A program made the position numbers and the translations under genes. From the NCBI RefSeq assembly GCF_000819785.1, contig NZ_CDBK01000087.1:1-64000 (forward strand): a DNA stretch of 64,000 nucleotides, written 5' to 3'. Numbering within the stretch: position 1 is the stretch's first letter; each line of letters starts with the position of its first letter. The notes below the pieces were generated by a model. That model was not told the origin of the DNA, did not search any database, and was given only the letters and a program-made list of their open reading frames with translations. Positions 17,863 through 27,801 of this stretch are shown piece after piece. The stretch is from Aeromonas caviae. GTDB taxonomy: Bacteria; Pseudomonadota; Gammaproteobacteria; Enterobacterales; Aeromonadaceae.

Positions 17863-20127
17863 TCAGGCCAGCTCGGCGCGCAGCGCCCGGGTGGCATCGA
17901 CCATCACCTTGAGGGCGGCGGTGGTCTCTTCCCAGCCGCGGGTCTTGAGGCCGCAGTCCGGGTTCACCCAGAGCCGGTCTGCCGGGATTTGTTGCGCAGC
18001 CTTGCGGATGAGGTCTTCAATCCAGCCCTGGCTCGGTACGTTCGGCGAGTGGATGTCGTAGACGCCCGGGCCGATCTCGTTGGGGTAGTTGAAGCGCTCG
18101 AACGCTTCGAGCAACTGCATCTGGCTGCGGCTCGTCTCGATGGTGATCACATCCGCGTCCAGCGCCGCCACCGCCTCGATGATGAGGTTGAAGTCGCTGT
18201 AACACATGTGGGTGTGGATCTGGGTGCTGTCCACCACCGGGCTTGCGCTCAGGCGGAAGGCGCGCACCGCCCAGTCCAGATAGGCCTGGTGATCCTGCTT
18301 GCGCAGGGGCAGCCCTTCGCGGATCGCCGGCTCGTCGATCTGGATGATCTTGATGCCGGCGGCCTCCAAGTCAGCCACCTCGTCGCGAATGGCCAGGCCA
18401 ATCTGCAGGGCGGACTGCTCGCGGCTCACGTCTTCCCGCGGGAAGGACCAGCAGAGAATGGTCACGGGGCCGGTCAGCATGCCCTTCACCGGCTTGTCGG
18501 TCAGGCTCTGGGCAAACTTCGTCCACTCAAGGGTCATGGGGGTCGGGCGGTCGATGTCACGGGTGATCACCGGCGGCTTGACGCAGCGGGAGCCATAGCT
18601 CTGTACCCAGCCAAAGCGGGTGATGGCAAAGCCGTCCAGCAGTTCCCCGAAATACTCCACCATGTCGTTGCGTTCCGCTTCACCGTGCACCAGCACGTCG
18701 AGCCCGATGGCCTCCTGGCGCTCGATGGCGTCCTTGATCTGGGCCTGGATGCCCGCCTCGTAGGCCTGGTCATCGATGCGCCCGGCACGCCAATCCTGGC
18801 GCAGCACCCGGATTTCCGAGGTCTGCGGGAAGGAGCCGATGGTGGTGGTGGGCAGGAGCGGCAGTTTCAGATCCGAGCGCTGCGCGTCGGCACGCACCGG
18901 GTAGGCGCTCTGGCGATCGAAGTCACTGTTGGTCAGGCTGGCGAGTCGTGACTGCACCGCCTTCTTGTGAACCCGGCTGTCGGACTCCCGATCCACGATG
19001 GGCTGGCTGTAAGCCTCGATCTTGTCCAGGGCGCCACCGTCCAGGTAGTCGGACAGCAGCCCCAGCTCATAGCACTTTTGCAGGGCGAAGGCGAACCAGC
19101 TGCGGGTCTGGGGATCCAGCTCGTGCTCCAGGGTCAAATCCACCGGGCTGTGCAGCAAAGAACAGGAGGAGGCCACCCAGAGGCGCTCGCCAAGCTTTTC
19201 TTTCAAGGCCTTGAGGGTCGGCGCCAGCTTGGCCAGGTTGGCACGCCAGACGTTGCGGCCGTTGATGACACCCGCCGAGAGTACCCACTGGGCCGGCAGG
19301 TGCGGGACCAGGGTCTCCAGCTGCTCGGGGGCAGCCACCAGATCCAGGTGCAGGCCGTCCACCTTCAGACTGGTGATGATGTCCCGCTGATGGGCCACGG
19401 ACCCGAAGTAGGTGGTGAGCAGCAGCTTGCAGGGGCCGCTCAGGCGCTCATACGCCTTGAGGTAGGCCAGGCGCCACTCGTCCGGCAGGTCCAGCGCCAG
19501 GGCCGGCTCGTCGATTTGTACCCACTCCACCCCCTGGGCCGCCAGTTTGGCCAGGATCTCCTGGTAGACGATCAGCAGGCGATCCAGCAGTTCGAGGCGG
19601 GAGAAGCCGCTCTCTTTCTCCTTGCCAAGCCACAGGTACGAGACGGGGCCCAGCAACACCGCCTTGACCGGCAGCCCCAGGGCCTTGGCCTCTTCCACCT
19701 CGTCAAAGAGCTGGCTCCAGCCCAGCTTGAAGCGCTGGTCACGGTAAAATTCCGGCACCAGGTAGTGGTAGTTGGTGTTGAACCACTTGGTCATCTCGGC
19801 AGCGGCCGCCGCCGGGCCGGTCGGCGCACGGCCACGGGCCACCCGGAACAGGGTGTCGAGGTCGGTGTCGCCGTGGCGGTGACGGGCAGGCACGGCGTCT
19901 ACCAGCAGGCTGGTACCCAGCACCTGATCGTACCAGGCAAAATCCCCCACCGGCAGCAGGTTGACCCCGGCGGTACGCTGGGCCTGCCAGTGGCGCTCAC
20001 GCAGGCTCTTGCCCACGGCGACCAGCTCGGCCTGGGTGGTTTCGCCACGCCAGTAGGATTCGAGAGCAAATTTCAGTTCGCGCTTGGCGCCGATACGGGG
20101 AAAGCCCAGGGTGTGTGCGTAGGTCAT
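17863..20127 (-). CDS. metE: Cobalamin-independent methionine synthase
   Basis: Transfers the methyl group of 5-methyltetrahydropteroyltri-L-glutamate to homocysteine to make methionine. It has 754 residues from [13 protein letters not shown]. The start at 20127 has AAGGA nine bases upstream; the ATG nine bases earlier would have no spacing. The catalytic zinc site is seen in [10 protein letters not shown] and [11 protein letters not shown], with [14 protein letters not shown] also conserved. It is divergent from metR, with a MetR box between them. MetR activation with homocysteine and MetJ repression are the expected controls. Confidence 0.97.
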   Translation of the reverse strand: MTYAHTLGFPRIGAKRELKFALESYWRGETTQAELVAVGKSLRERHWQAQRTAGVNLLPVGDFAWYDQVLGTSLLVDAVPARHRHGDTDLDTLFRVARGRAPTGPAAAAAEMTKWFNTNYHYLVPEFYRDQRFKLGWSQLFDEVEEAKALGLPVKAVLLGPVSYLWLGKEKESGFSRLELLDRLLIVYQEILAKLAAQGVEWVQIDEPALALDLPDEWRLAYLKAYERLSGPCKLLLTTYFGSVAHQRDIITSLKVDGLHLDLVAAPEQLETLVPHLPAQWVLSAGVINGRNVWRANLAKLAPTLKALKEKLGERLWVASSCSLLHSPVDLTLEHELDPQTRSWFAFALQKCYELGLLSDYLDGGALDKIEAYSQPIVDRESDSRVHKKAVQSRLASLTNSDFDRQSAYPVRADAQRSDLKLPLLPTTTIGSFPQTSEIRVLRQDWRAGRIDDQAYEAGIQAQIKDAIERQEAIGLDVLVHGEAERNDMVEYFGELLDGFAITRFGWVQSYGSRCVKPPVITRDIDRPTPMTLEWTKFAQSLTDKPVKGMLTGPVTILCWSFPREDVSREQSALQIGLAIRDEVADLEAAGIKIIQIDEPAIREGLPLRKQDHQAYLDWAVRAFRLSASPVVDSTQIHTHMCYSDFNLIIEAVAALDADVITIETSRSQMQLLEAFERFNYPNEIGPGVYDIHSPNVPSQGWIEDLIRKAAQQIPADRLWVNPDCGLKTRGWEETTAALKVMVDATRALRAELA

Positions 20128-20229
20128 AGGTTCCATTCCTTATGCTCGTTTATCTGATGAGGATCTGGATTGTTTGGCCATCCAGATGTTTACACATCCA
20201 AAATGACAAGATAAGGTGGCCTTGGCTAT

Positions 20230-20242
20230 TGAATCCTCTTCA
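20230..20242. promoter_or_regulatory. MetR binding site between metE and metR
   Basis: TGAA-TCCTC-TTCA is a perfect match to the MetR consensus TGAA-N5-TTCA. It lies about 100 bases before metE and 47 bases before metR. A weaker pair of met-box-like octamers, AGATGTTT and ACACATCC, lies nearer metE at about 20183-20198 and could bind MetJ. Confidence 0.75.
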
Positions 20243-20288
20243 ACTGGCTCTCAAGAATTTCTCAACTGACGCACAAAGGAGCAGTGCC

Positions 20289-21224
20289 ATGGTCGCGCCC
20301 ACCCCATCCAGCCCCCCTCAGAGCAGCAATCTGGGCATCGATCTCAAACACCTGAAGACCATCAGCGCCCTGGCCGAGCAAGGGTCCCTGGCCGGGGCCG
20401 CACTCACCCTCAACCTCACCCAGTCCGCCCTCTCCCACCAGCTCAAGGAGCTGGAGACCCGCCTCAATCTGGAGCTGTTTCTTCGAAAAAGCCGCCCTCT
20501 GGTGCTGACGGCGGCAGGCCAGCATCTGCTGGCCCTGGCCCGTCAGGTGCTGCCCGCCCTGGCCCAGACCGAGCGCCAGCTGTTCGCCCTGCACAGCGGC
20601 GAGGCGGGCAGGCTGCATCTGGCCCTCGATTGCCACAGCTGCATCCAGTGGCTGCTCCCGCTGTTGCCGGACTTTCGCCGCCAGTGGCCCGGCGTGGATC
20701 TGGAGGTGGAGTCGGTGCCGGGTTTCGATGCCATCAATGCCCTGCTTGGCGGCCAGCTCGACCTGCTGCTCACCTCGGATGTGCAGGCCCGCGGGGATCT
20801 TCATTTCGAGCCGCTGTTCGCCTTCGATCTCACCCTGGTGATGGCGCCGGATCACCCCCTCTGCCAGCAGCGGCGCATCGCACCGGACGATCTGCGGCCG
20901 GAGGTGCTGCTGGTCTACCCGGTGGAGCGGGCGCGCATGGACGTGTTCAGCCGTTTCCTGCAACCGGCCGGGGTGGAGCCCGCCCGTTGCAAACCGGTGG
21001 ACAACACCTCGGTCATGCTGCAGATGGCCGCCGCCGGGCTCGGGCTCGCCGCCCTGCCCCGCTGGGCCAGCGAGGAGTTCGTGCGCCAGGGCCTGCTTGA
21101 GGCGCGCCCTCTCGGGGAGGGCATTCGCCGCCACATGTATGGCGCCGTGCGCGCCGCCGACAAAGATCAGGCCTGCCTGCAGAGCCTGTTCGAGCGCATC
21201 CGCACCCGGATGGCGGCCCAGTAA
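20289..21224 (+). CDS. metR: LysR-type methionine regulator MetR
   Basis: Homocysteine-responsive LysR-type activator of metE and other methionine genes. From ATG 20289 it has 311 residues; AAAGGAG at 20275-20281 sets this start and excludes the longer upstream reading. The helix-turn-helix is in residues 20-80, with LTQSALSHQLKELETRL as recognition region. The C-terminal two-lobe effector domain follows. Its divergent position next to metE and the perfect MetR box support the name. Confidence 0.93.
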   Translation: MVAPTPSSPPQSSNLGIDLKHLKTISALAEQGSLAGAALTLNLTQSALSHQLKELETRLNLELFLRKSRPLVLTAAGQHLLALARQVLPALAQTERQLFALHSGEAGRLHLALDCHSCIQWLLPLLPDFRRQWPGVDLEVESVPGFDAINALLGGQLDLLLTSDVQARGDLHFEPLFAFDLTLVMAPDHPLCQQRRIAPDDLRPEVLLVYPVERARMDVFSRFLQPAGVEPARCKPVDNTSVMLQMAAAGLGLAALPRWASEEFVRQGLLEARPLGEGIRRHMYGAVRAADKDQACLQSLFERIRTRMAAQ

Positions 21225-21237
21225 GCCGGACACAAAA

Positions 21238-21263
21238 AAGCCGCCAGGATCAGGCGGCTTTCA
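21238..21263. terminator. Bidirectional terminator between metR and fhuF-like gene
   Basis: AAAGCCGCC and GGCGGCTTT form a stem around a seven-base loop, with A residues before and T residues after. Confidence 0.8.
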
Positions 21264-21297
21264 TCACGGGTTGCCCGCGCAGACGAAGAGTCGGGCA

Positions 21298-22110
21298 TCA
21301 GCACTCGTCACCCCTCGCCCCACCCTGCCTTCGCGGGCAGTTGCCACACAGTTCCCCATCCCGGCGCTTGTAGTGCAGGCAGCAGCGCTGGCGCACATAG
21401 CCCGGGAAGGCCTCGTCCCGGGGCAGGCCCGCCTCGCGCCAACCCGTCAGATGTGCCGACGGCAGGCCACAGGATTCAAGCCAGAGGGGGGCATGGGCCC
21501 TCACCTCCTCCCGACTCACCTCCCCGAAGAAATCGGGCACCCGCACCAGGGCCGCCAGCAGATCGTCCGCCAGGAGCGGGCGCACGAAACCGGGGCGCAG
21601 CCGCTGCGCCGTCCCAAGGAGGGTGAACAACCCCTGCCAGTGCGCCTGGAGTCGCTCTCCTGCCGTCTTGATCAACACGCCGGCCTCCCCTCTGATCATG
21701 GGCTCGGCCGGCAGGGTAAAGCCCGACACCACGCCGGCCTCATGCCCCTGTCCCAGCCTGTCGAGGGCAGGCACGGCCTGATGGCGATAGACGGCCACCA
21801 TGGCGAGATAGATGGATTGCCAGCAGAGCATGCCCCAGCTGCGGGTGAGCCAGTAGGCGGGCCCCGCCTCCGGGTGTGCCTGCTGCCAGTGCGCATGGAG
21901 GGCTGCGGCCACCTCGGCCGACGTCGCCCCGGTGGCATCCGCCAGTGGCGGGCGCACGTCACCGGCCGCCACCAGGTTCCCCTTGAGGGACGGGATCAGG
22001 CTGGCCGCCGCCGCGAACAGGGCCTGGTGATCCGAGACGAGGGCGCGTTCCGCGTCCGCTTTCTCCCGGCCAAGGCTGCGCGGTACACCGCGTGCCCTCT
22101 CCTCGCCCAT
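21298..22110 (-). CDS. FhuF-like siderophore-iron reductase
   Basis: Cytosolic 2Fe-2S protein that reduces ferric siderophores to release iron. The C-terminus has the FhuF-type ligand set, two adjacent cysteines followed by a C-x2-C pair (QRCCLHYKRRDGELCGNC). From ATG 22110 it has 270 residues. The open frame continues upstream into the receptor gene, but that part has no family character. It lies 38 bases downstream of a TonB-dependent receptor on the same strand, so the two form a small iron-uptake operon. Confidence 0.82.
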   Translation of the reverse strand: MGEERARGVPRSLGREKADAERALVSDHQALFAAAASLIPSLKGNLVAAGDVRPPLADATGATSAEVAAALHAHWQQAHPEAGPAYWLTRSWGMLCWQSIYLAMVAVYRHQAVPALDRLGQGHEAGVVSGFTLPAEPMIRGEAGVLIKTAGERLQAHWQGLFTLLGTAQRLRPGFVRPLLADDLLAALVRVPDFFGEVSREEVRAHAPLWLESCGLPSAHLTGWREAGLPRDEAFPGYVRQRCCLHYKRRDGELCGNCPRRQGGARGDEC

Positions 22111-22148
22111 TCGTTGAAAGGGCCCCGGGCGCGTGCCGGGGCGCAAGG

Positions 22149-24293
22149 TCAGAATGCGTATTTGAGTCGCGCCTCCACGCTTCGTTCGGCCCCGAACCAG
22201 CAGTTGTTCTGGTCGTAGCAGGAGTAGTAGGTCTTGTTGAACAGGTTGCTGGCGCCAAGCGATACACCTACCCCCTTCAGGCTTGCGCTGAGGGCGGCGA
22301 GATCGTAGGAGGCGGACATGTCCATCAGGAGGTAGTCCGGTACCTTGTCGGTGTTGGCGGCATCCATCTCGGCCTCCCCCACGTAGCGCAGGCCGGCGCC
22401 CACCCGCATCCCCTCGAGGTTGCCGCCGGGGTAGTAGTTGCTCCACAGCGACGCCATCTGTCTGGGGACCCAGACCGGCGTCTTGCCCTGCAGCGTGGTG
22501 GTGTCGCGCGTGATCTCCATGTCCATCAGGGTGTAGTTGAGGGCCAGATCCAGCTGGCTGGTGAGATCGGCTCTCCCCTCAAGCTCGATGCCCCTGGAGA
22601 CCGTCTCCCCGGTCTGCAGCTTGGGCCCGTAGACATTGTCCGGGTCCGTCACCAGGGCATTCTTCTTGGTGATGTGGAACGCCGACAGGGTCGCCGTCTT
22701 GCTCATGTCGTCGGAGAGGAACTTGACGCCCCCTTCCCACTGATGACCGGTTGCCGGTTTGAACGCCTGGCCCTGCTTGTCCGCCCCCGGCACCGGCTCG
22801 AAACTCTCGGCATAGCTCGCATAGGGGGAGAAGCCGCCATCCAGCTCATAGAGGGCGCCGACGCGGAAGGAGAGGTTGTCCTGATCGAGGTGGGCCAGGG
22901 ACTGGCTGTCCGCCCCCTGATAGAGGGTCCGGCTGTCGGTGTCCATCCGGTAGCGGTCGTAGCGGGCGCCGCCGATGGCCACCAGCCGATCGAGGCGCAC
23001 CTGATCCTGCAGATAGACGCCGGTCTGGGACTGACGGATCACCTTTTTATCCTGGTAGTTGAAAGTGAGTGCCTCTGGGACTATCTGGCTATGGTTCGGG
23101 TTGAAAATGTCGATGCTGGGCGCCGAGTAGTCGAGGGTATCCCGGTAGAGGATATGGGCATCCAGGTACTGGTAATCGACCCCGAGCAGCAGGTTGTGCT
23201 GGGCAGAGCCCGTCTGCACCTTGCCCGCCAGCTGGTTGTCGATGACAACGCCCCGGGACTCTTCATCGGTGAGATAGGCGTTGCGGGCCAGGGTGCGGTT
23301 GTCCGCCGCCAGGGCCGCGTTGTAGGTGTTGCGCTGATAGGCGGACGCATCCATGTAGCGGGCATTTTGCAGCACCTGCCAGCGCTCGTTGAAGTCGTGG
23401 CTCAGCTTGTAGCCCAGCAGGGTCACATCCCGGTTGTACTCGTTCCAGTTCTCGTCACCAAGGAAGGTGTCGCTGCCAAGCTGCCCCAGGGGGTTGGACT
23501 TGGCCGAGCCGCTGGCGGGCACAGTGGTGTAGATGCCGGCCTCGGGATCCTTCTGGTAGTAAAGGTTGAGGTTCAGCAGGGTGCGCTCGCCGAGCTGCCA
23601 GTCCAGGGACGGCGCAAAGACGTAGCGCTCCTCCTTCGAGGTCACCGCCTGGCCATCCTTCTCCCGGGCCAGTCCCACCAGCCGATAGGCAAGCTGCTCG
23701 TTGATGGCACCGGTGCTGTCGAGGGTCATCTCCTTGAGGGTGCCCGTGCCGGTCGCCACGCTCACGTTGTGCTTGCTCTCCCGCTGGGGGCGCTTGGCGA
23801 TGAGGTTGACCATGCCGCCGGGGGGCATGCTGCCATAGAGCACCGATGTCGGCCCCTTGAACACCTCCAGCTGCTCGATGGCCACCGGATCTATCTGGGG
23901 TTGCAGGTTCCAGTCGTTGTACTGGAGCAGCAGGCCGTCATAGAAGTTCTGGTAGTTGTCAAAGCCACGGATGTTGAACAGATCCAGCCGGTTGACCGCC
24001 CCGCCCCGCAGCTCGGTGTTGACGCCGGGCACGTAGCGCAGCGCCTCGCTCACCGAGCTGACGCCGCGCAACGACAGGGTCTCCCCATCCACCACCGAGA
24101 TGGCCTGGGGCGTCTCGATGGGGTCGAGCCGGGTCTTGGTCGCGGTGTTGCGATAGGTCTGGCCGAGCACGGTCAGGGTCTCGTCGGCGGTGGCCGTATC
24201 CTGGCTGTCGGACGCGGCGGCCTGTACAGAGCCTGCAAGCAGGGTGGAGATGGTCACGGCGACCAGGGTCAAAGGGGGGTGAACAAGCTGCAT
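22149..24293 (-). CDS. TonB-dependent siderophore receptor
   Basis: Outer-membrane receptor of 714 residues with a signal peptide ending near VQA (residue 25) and a TonB-box-like DETLTVLG. A plug domain (about 50-160) with IETPQAISVVDGETL and VFKGPTSVLYGSMPPGGMVN follows, then a 22-strand barrel ending in aromatic residue F (ARLKYAF). The plug resembles the FhuA/FoxA hydroxamate-type group, but the exact ligand cannot be named. A Fur-like site lies just upstream, and FhuF-like reductase lies downstream. No ABC transporter is adjacent, so inner-membrane uptake must be encoded elsewhere. Confidence 0.92.
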   Translation of the reverse strand: MQLVHPPLTLVAVTISTLLAGSVQAAASDSQDTATADETLTVLGQTYRNTATKTRLDPIETPQAISVVDGETLSLRGVSSVSEALRYVPGVNTELRGGAVNRLDLFNIRGFDNYQNFYDGLLLQYNDWNLQPQIDPVAIEQLEVFKGPTSVLYGSMPPGGMVNLIAKRPQRESKHNVSVATGTGTLKEMTLDSTGAINEQLAYRLVGLAREKDGQAVTSKEERYVFAPSLDWQLGERTLLNLNLYYQKDPEAGIYTTVPASGSAKSNPLGQLGSDTFLGDENWNEYNRDVTLLGYKLSHDFNERWQVLQNARYMDASAYQRNTYNAALAADNRTLARNAYLTDEESRGVVIDNQLAGKVQTGSAQHNLLLGVDYQYLDAHILYRDTLDYSAPSIDIFNPNHSQIVPEALTFNYQDKKVIRQSQTGVYLQDQVRLDRLVAIGGARYDRYRMDTDSRTLYQGADSQSLAHLDQDNLSFRVGALYELDGGFSPYASYAESFEPVPGADKQGQAFKPATGHQWEGGVKFLSDDMSKTATLSAFHITKKNALVTDPDNVYGPKLQTGETVSRGIELEGRADLTSQLDLALNYTLMDMEITRDTTTLQGKTPVWVPRQMASLWSNYYPGGNLEGMRVGAGLRYVGEAEMDAANTDKVPDYLLMDMSASYDLAALSASLKGVGVSLGASNLFNKTYYSCYDQNNCWFGAERSVEARLKYAF

Positions 24294-24662
24294 CTGATCC
24301 TCGATTACTTACTGCATGTGAATAGTAACAAATATCATTTGCATTTTATTGTTCTATTTTGCCCCGATATTAACAATTTGGGGCATGTTGGCGGGGAAGC
24401 GGGAAAAGCGAGGGTGGCAGGCATGCCATCTCCTATCGGAGGCAACATGGCAACGTCGTCGAGGCTCTCTGAGAGGGTCCATCATGGCCGCCTGATGAAG
24501 GTCACCGCCTTCACTTTCACAGCCAATCGGCAAGTAACCATCACATATTCAGAACATGGCGGCATTTTCACCCCCATATTCACACTCATCAGACAAGTAT
24601 GGTCGCGTTCTCCCTCCCCTTGTTGATCCTGGTCAATCGCTATTGATAAAGGAGGCGATAGC
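24294..24662. other. Intergenic region between siderophore receptor and diguanylate cyclase
   Basis: About 370 bases, divergent promoters. It holds the Fur-like site near the receptor. Nothing else was recognised; short frames here have no protein character. Confidence 0.5.
24324..24342 (-). promoter_or_regulatory. Fur-box-like operator of the siderophore receptor
   Basis: On the minus strand GCAAATGATATTTGTTACT matches about 12 of 19 bases of the Fur consensus, with the core AATGATA intact. It is 31 bases before the receptor start. Iron repression is the expected effect. Confidence 0.65.
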
Positions 24663-26243
24663 ATGCCCACCCTTTTATCAGCCCTGATTGAGACAATACC
24701 AAGCCATCAGCACACGCCTATGAATGAGACCGCCCACCAAAATCTGCACTGCGATACCCAGCTCAACGTCACCTTCGGAGTCATCATCCTGACCCTGCTT
24801 ATCGCCCTGATGGCCGTCAGTGTCAGCATCCGGACCTCTGCCGAGCGCAAATACCACAAGGTGGCGGCCATGTTCGTGCACAACATGGCGACCCAGTCCA
24901 TCGAGCCACAGTTCAAGTCACTGGAGCATGTCCTCAACGAAACGGGCAGTGTCATCGATGAATCAGGCCTGGATGCCTTCCTCAATGAGGATCACACGCC
25001 CCTTGGCCTCTCCCTGATGCAAACGTTGGCGCTCACCCCCTATGTGAAGAGCATCCTGCTCGCCGATCCGCAGGGGCGGTTCAACTCAGTCCCTCATCTG
25101 CCGGTCGGGGAGCACTTTGATGCCAGGGAGCGCCCCTGGTTTCTCGCGGCCGCCGTACGAACCCTCTTCGTGCACTACACCGACCACTACACCAGCAAGT
25201 TCGATGACAAGAGCCGCAGCGTCTCCGTCTCCCGCCCCCTGCTCGACAGGGAGGGGTTCTTCCTCGGTACCCTGGCCATGAACGTGGATCTCGAGCAGAT
25301 GAGCTATCCCCTGCGTCAGCTCATGAGCCCTCTCAAGGGGGAGTTCTACCTGGTCGATCGGGCGGGCGACATCCTGCTGCATTCGGATGTGGGGAACCTG
25401 TTTCGCCATCGCGTGGACCGCCGGCTCATCGAGCAGATGACCAACGGCGCCGACCACCTCTTCGATGCAAAGCGCCAGACCCACCTCTACTACCACTCCT
25501 TCTCCAACCCGGACTGGTTCGTCATCTATGCCGTCAGCGATGCCAGGTTCAAGGAGGTAAGCAGCAGCGAGTCCCACCAGCTCCAGATCACCCTGGTGGG
25601 CTGCATGCTGATCTGCCTGCTCTGCTGGTGGTCCTTGCGTCATGTGCTCAGCAAGATGATTTTCGAGATCATCGCCCTGATGCGCGCCGGACGCATCCAC
25701 CCGGGCAAACCAGGGGATCAGTTGCGCCAGGAGATCCAGAGCGGCCATCGCCAGATGCTGGAAGCCGTGGAGGCGTCCAACACGGATGCCCTGACGGGTC
25801 TGTGCAATCGCCGCTGCTTTGACAAGGCACTCGACGACCAGCTGATCGCCGGCCGCCCTTTCTGCCTGGGGTTGATCGATCTGGACAACTTCAAATCCAT
25901 CAATGACACCCACGGCCACCCGGTCGGTGACGACGTCCTGCGGGCGGTGGCCCGGGAAGGGCGGCAGATTGCAGGCCAGGAGGCCACCCTCTACCGCTAC
26001 GGCGGCGAGGAGCTGGCCATCATCATTCCCGGGGATGACAGCACCAGAGCACTGACGATGCTCGAGCAGTGGCGCACCCAGGTGGCACAGCGACCATGGC
26101 GCGAACCGGACCTGGTGGTGACCTTCTCTGCCGGGCTGGGACTGTGGCGACAGGAGTCCGCCGAGCAACTGCTGACGCGGGTCGATCAGGCGCTCTATCA
26201 GGCCAAGGATGCCGGCAAGAATCGGGTGCACCATGCCGACTGA
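24663..26243 (+). CDS. Membrane diguanylate cyclase (dCache-like sensor plus GGDEF)
   Basis: Makes cyclic-di-GMP from two GTP. It has 526 residues: a membrane segment near 38-56, a periplasmic dCache-like sensor (about 60-300, with RPWFLAAA and SVSVSRPLLDREG), a second membrane segment near 315-330, and a C-terminal GGDEF domain with the active form RYGGEELAI. The RxxD inhibitory I-site is replaced (GQEA), so product inhibition is not expected. AAAGGAGG at 24648-24655 fixes the start at 24663. It overlaps the following EAL gene, giving an opposed synthase/phosphodiesterase pair in one transcript. Confidence 0.9.
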   Translation: MPTLLSALIETIPSHQHTPMNETAHQNLHCDTQLNVTFGVIILTLLIALMAVSVSIRTSAERKYHKVAAMFVHNMATQSIEPQFKSLEHVLNETGSVIDESGLDAFLNEDHTPLGLSLMQTLALTPYVKSILLADPQGRFNSVPHLPVGEHFDARERPWFLAAAVRTLFVHYTDHYTSKFDDKSRSVSVSRPLLDREGFFLGTLAMNVDLEQMSYPLRQLMSPLKGEFYLVDRAGDILLHSDVGNLFRHRVDRRLIEQMTNGADHLFDAKRQTHLYYHSFSNPDWFVIYAVSDARFKEVSSSESHQLQITLVGCMLICLLCWWSLRHVLSKMIFEIIALMRAGRIHPGKPGDQLRQEIQSGHRQMLEAVEASNTDALTGLCNRRCFDKALDDQLIAGRPFCLGLIDLDNFKSINDTHGHPVGDDVLRAVAREGRQIAGQEATLYRYGGEELAIIIPGDDSTRALTMLEQWRTQVAQRPWREPDLVVTFSAGLGLWRQESAEQLLTRVDQALYQAKDAGKNRVHHAD

Positions 26244-27801
26244 TCCCCTGGCACAGCGTCTGCGTCTGGCCATCGTGCTCGGGTTCCTCTTGCTGGTCGG
26301 CCTCACCGCCCTCAACCTCCTGCAGGCGGCCAGCGGCCTTCGCAAGGACAACGCGCGCAGCCTGAACCATGCCCGGGCCATGATAGAGAGCGCCATCAAC
26401 GACAGTCAGTCCCTGGTCGAGGCCGCCCGCCCCCTCGCCATGGGCCGCTGTCAGGATGAGCAACTGGCCCTGCGCGACCTCATCACCGCCTCCCCTTATG
26501 CGCGGGCACTCTATGTGCTGGAGGGGCAGCAACTGCGCTGTACCACCCTGCACAGGCCCATCCTCACCCGGGATATTCCTCGCGGCCCGGCGGGCAACCA
26601 GACGCTGATCCTCGCCAGACACAGCCCCATCACCGGGCAGACCGCCATCCTCTACCGTCAGCCATCCGGCGATCGCACCCTGCTGGTGGAGCTGGACGGC
26701 TTCCACATCTTCGGCGCCTTGCAGGCCGTGATGGGAGAGGACAACCTCTTCTTCCTCCTCGGGGACCAGGCCCTCGATGGCCATGGCAGGACCCTGCCCG
26801 CAGCCCGCCTGCTGGAAGGGGGACAACGTCTGCAACAGAGCGAGCCCACCGCTCATCCCTATCGCCTGGTGGCGCTCAACGGTTACAAGGAAGTGCTGGC
26901 GTTTGCCTGGGCGTACAACCAGGAGAACCTGCTTGCCGCCCCTGTGCTGGCGCTGTTGCTGGGGCTGCTCACCTTCTATCTGAGGGGGCGCAGCGGCTCC
27001 CCCCGCAGCGAGCTTGCCAGAGCCATGGCGGCCCGGGAGTTCATCCCCCACCTGCAACCCGTGATGGACAGGCAGGGGCGCCTGCGCGGTTGTGAAGTGC
27101 TGATGCGCTGGCGTCATCCCACACAAGGGATGATTGCCCCCAACCACTTCATTCCCCTCGCGGAGGAGTGCGGCTACATAGTACCCATGACCCGCCAGTT
27201 GATGGCCCAGACCCGGGATTATCTGGTCGGGGTGGCCGACAGGCTGCCCCCCGGCTTTCACGTCGCCGTCAATGTCTGCGCCCAGCACTTCAAAAACCGG
27301 GACATCGTCGCCGAGTGCCGCGACTTTCTTCGCGCCTTCCCGGGCCAGGATCTGCGCCTGGTGCTCGAGGTGACGGAGCGGGAGATGGTGGATGCGGACG
27401 AGCAGACCCGCGCCATCTTCGATGCCCTGGACGAGCTGGGCGTGCTCATCGCCATCGATGACTTTGGCACCGGCCACTCCAGCCTCTGCTATCTGCAGAT
27501 GTTCCATGTGGACATCATCAAAATCGATCGCAGCTTTATCAAGGGAATGAAAGAGGAAGGCCCCTCCCGCCATATCGTCGAAAACATCCTGGATCTCGCC
27601 CATCGCATGGGGCTGGCTCTGGTCGCCGAGGGGGTGGAGACCCAGGAGCAGGTCGAGATGGCACGCCACTATGGCATCGACTACCTGCAGGGCTTCTACT
27701 TCGCCAAGCCGCTGCCACCGGCCCAGTTCACTGATCTCCTGGCCAGCGCCACACGCCCGGAGCCATCCCGGCGCCATGCCGAAATGAGCCTCCTTCCCTA
27801 A
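26233..27801 (+). CDS. Cyclic-di-GMP phosphodiesterase (CSS-like periplasmic domain plus EAL)
   Basis: Degrades cyclic-di-GMP. From ATG 26233 it has 522 residues. A membrane segment (12-32), a periplasmic domain and a second membrane segment (about 228-248) precede an EAL domain. Key EAL residues are present: EVLMRW, NVCAQHF, EVTERE, DDFGTG, KIDRSF and AEGVE. The periplasmic domain has two cysteines 30 residues apart (GRCQDE and LRCTTL), like the CSS-motif sensors of the PdeC type, but with CTT instead of CSS. It overlaps the cyclase gene by 11 bases. ATG 26209 is an alternative start. Its stop overlaps the stop of the convergent AraC-type gene. Confidence 0.9.
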   Translation: MPTDPLAQRLRLAIVLGFLLLVGLTALNLLQAASGLRKDNARSLNHARAMIESAINDSQSLVEAARPLAMGRCQDEQLALRDLITASPYARALYVLEGQQLRCTTLHRPILTRDIPRGPAGNQTLILARHSPITGQTAILYRQPSGDRTLLVELDGFHIFGALQAVMGEDNLFFLLGDQALDGHGRTLPAARLLEGGQRLQQSEPTAHPYRLVALNGYKEVLAFAWAYNQENLLAAPVLALLLGLLTFYLRGRSGSPRSELARAMAAREFIPHLQPVMDRQGRLRGCEVLMRWRHPTQGMIAPNHFIPLAEECGYIVPMTRQLMAQTRDYLVGVADRLPPGFHVAVNVCAQHFKNRDIVAECRDFLRAFPGQDLRLVLEVTEREMVDADEQTRAIFDALDELGVLIAIDDFGTGHSSLCYLQMFHVDIIKIDRSFIKGMKEEGPSRHIVENILDLAHRMGLALVAEGVETQEQVEMARHYGIDYLQGFYFAKPLPPAQFTDLLASATRPEPSRRHAEMSLLP

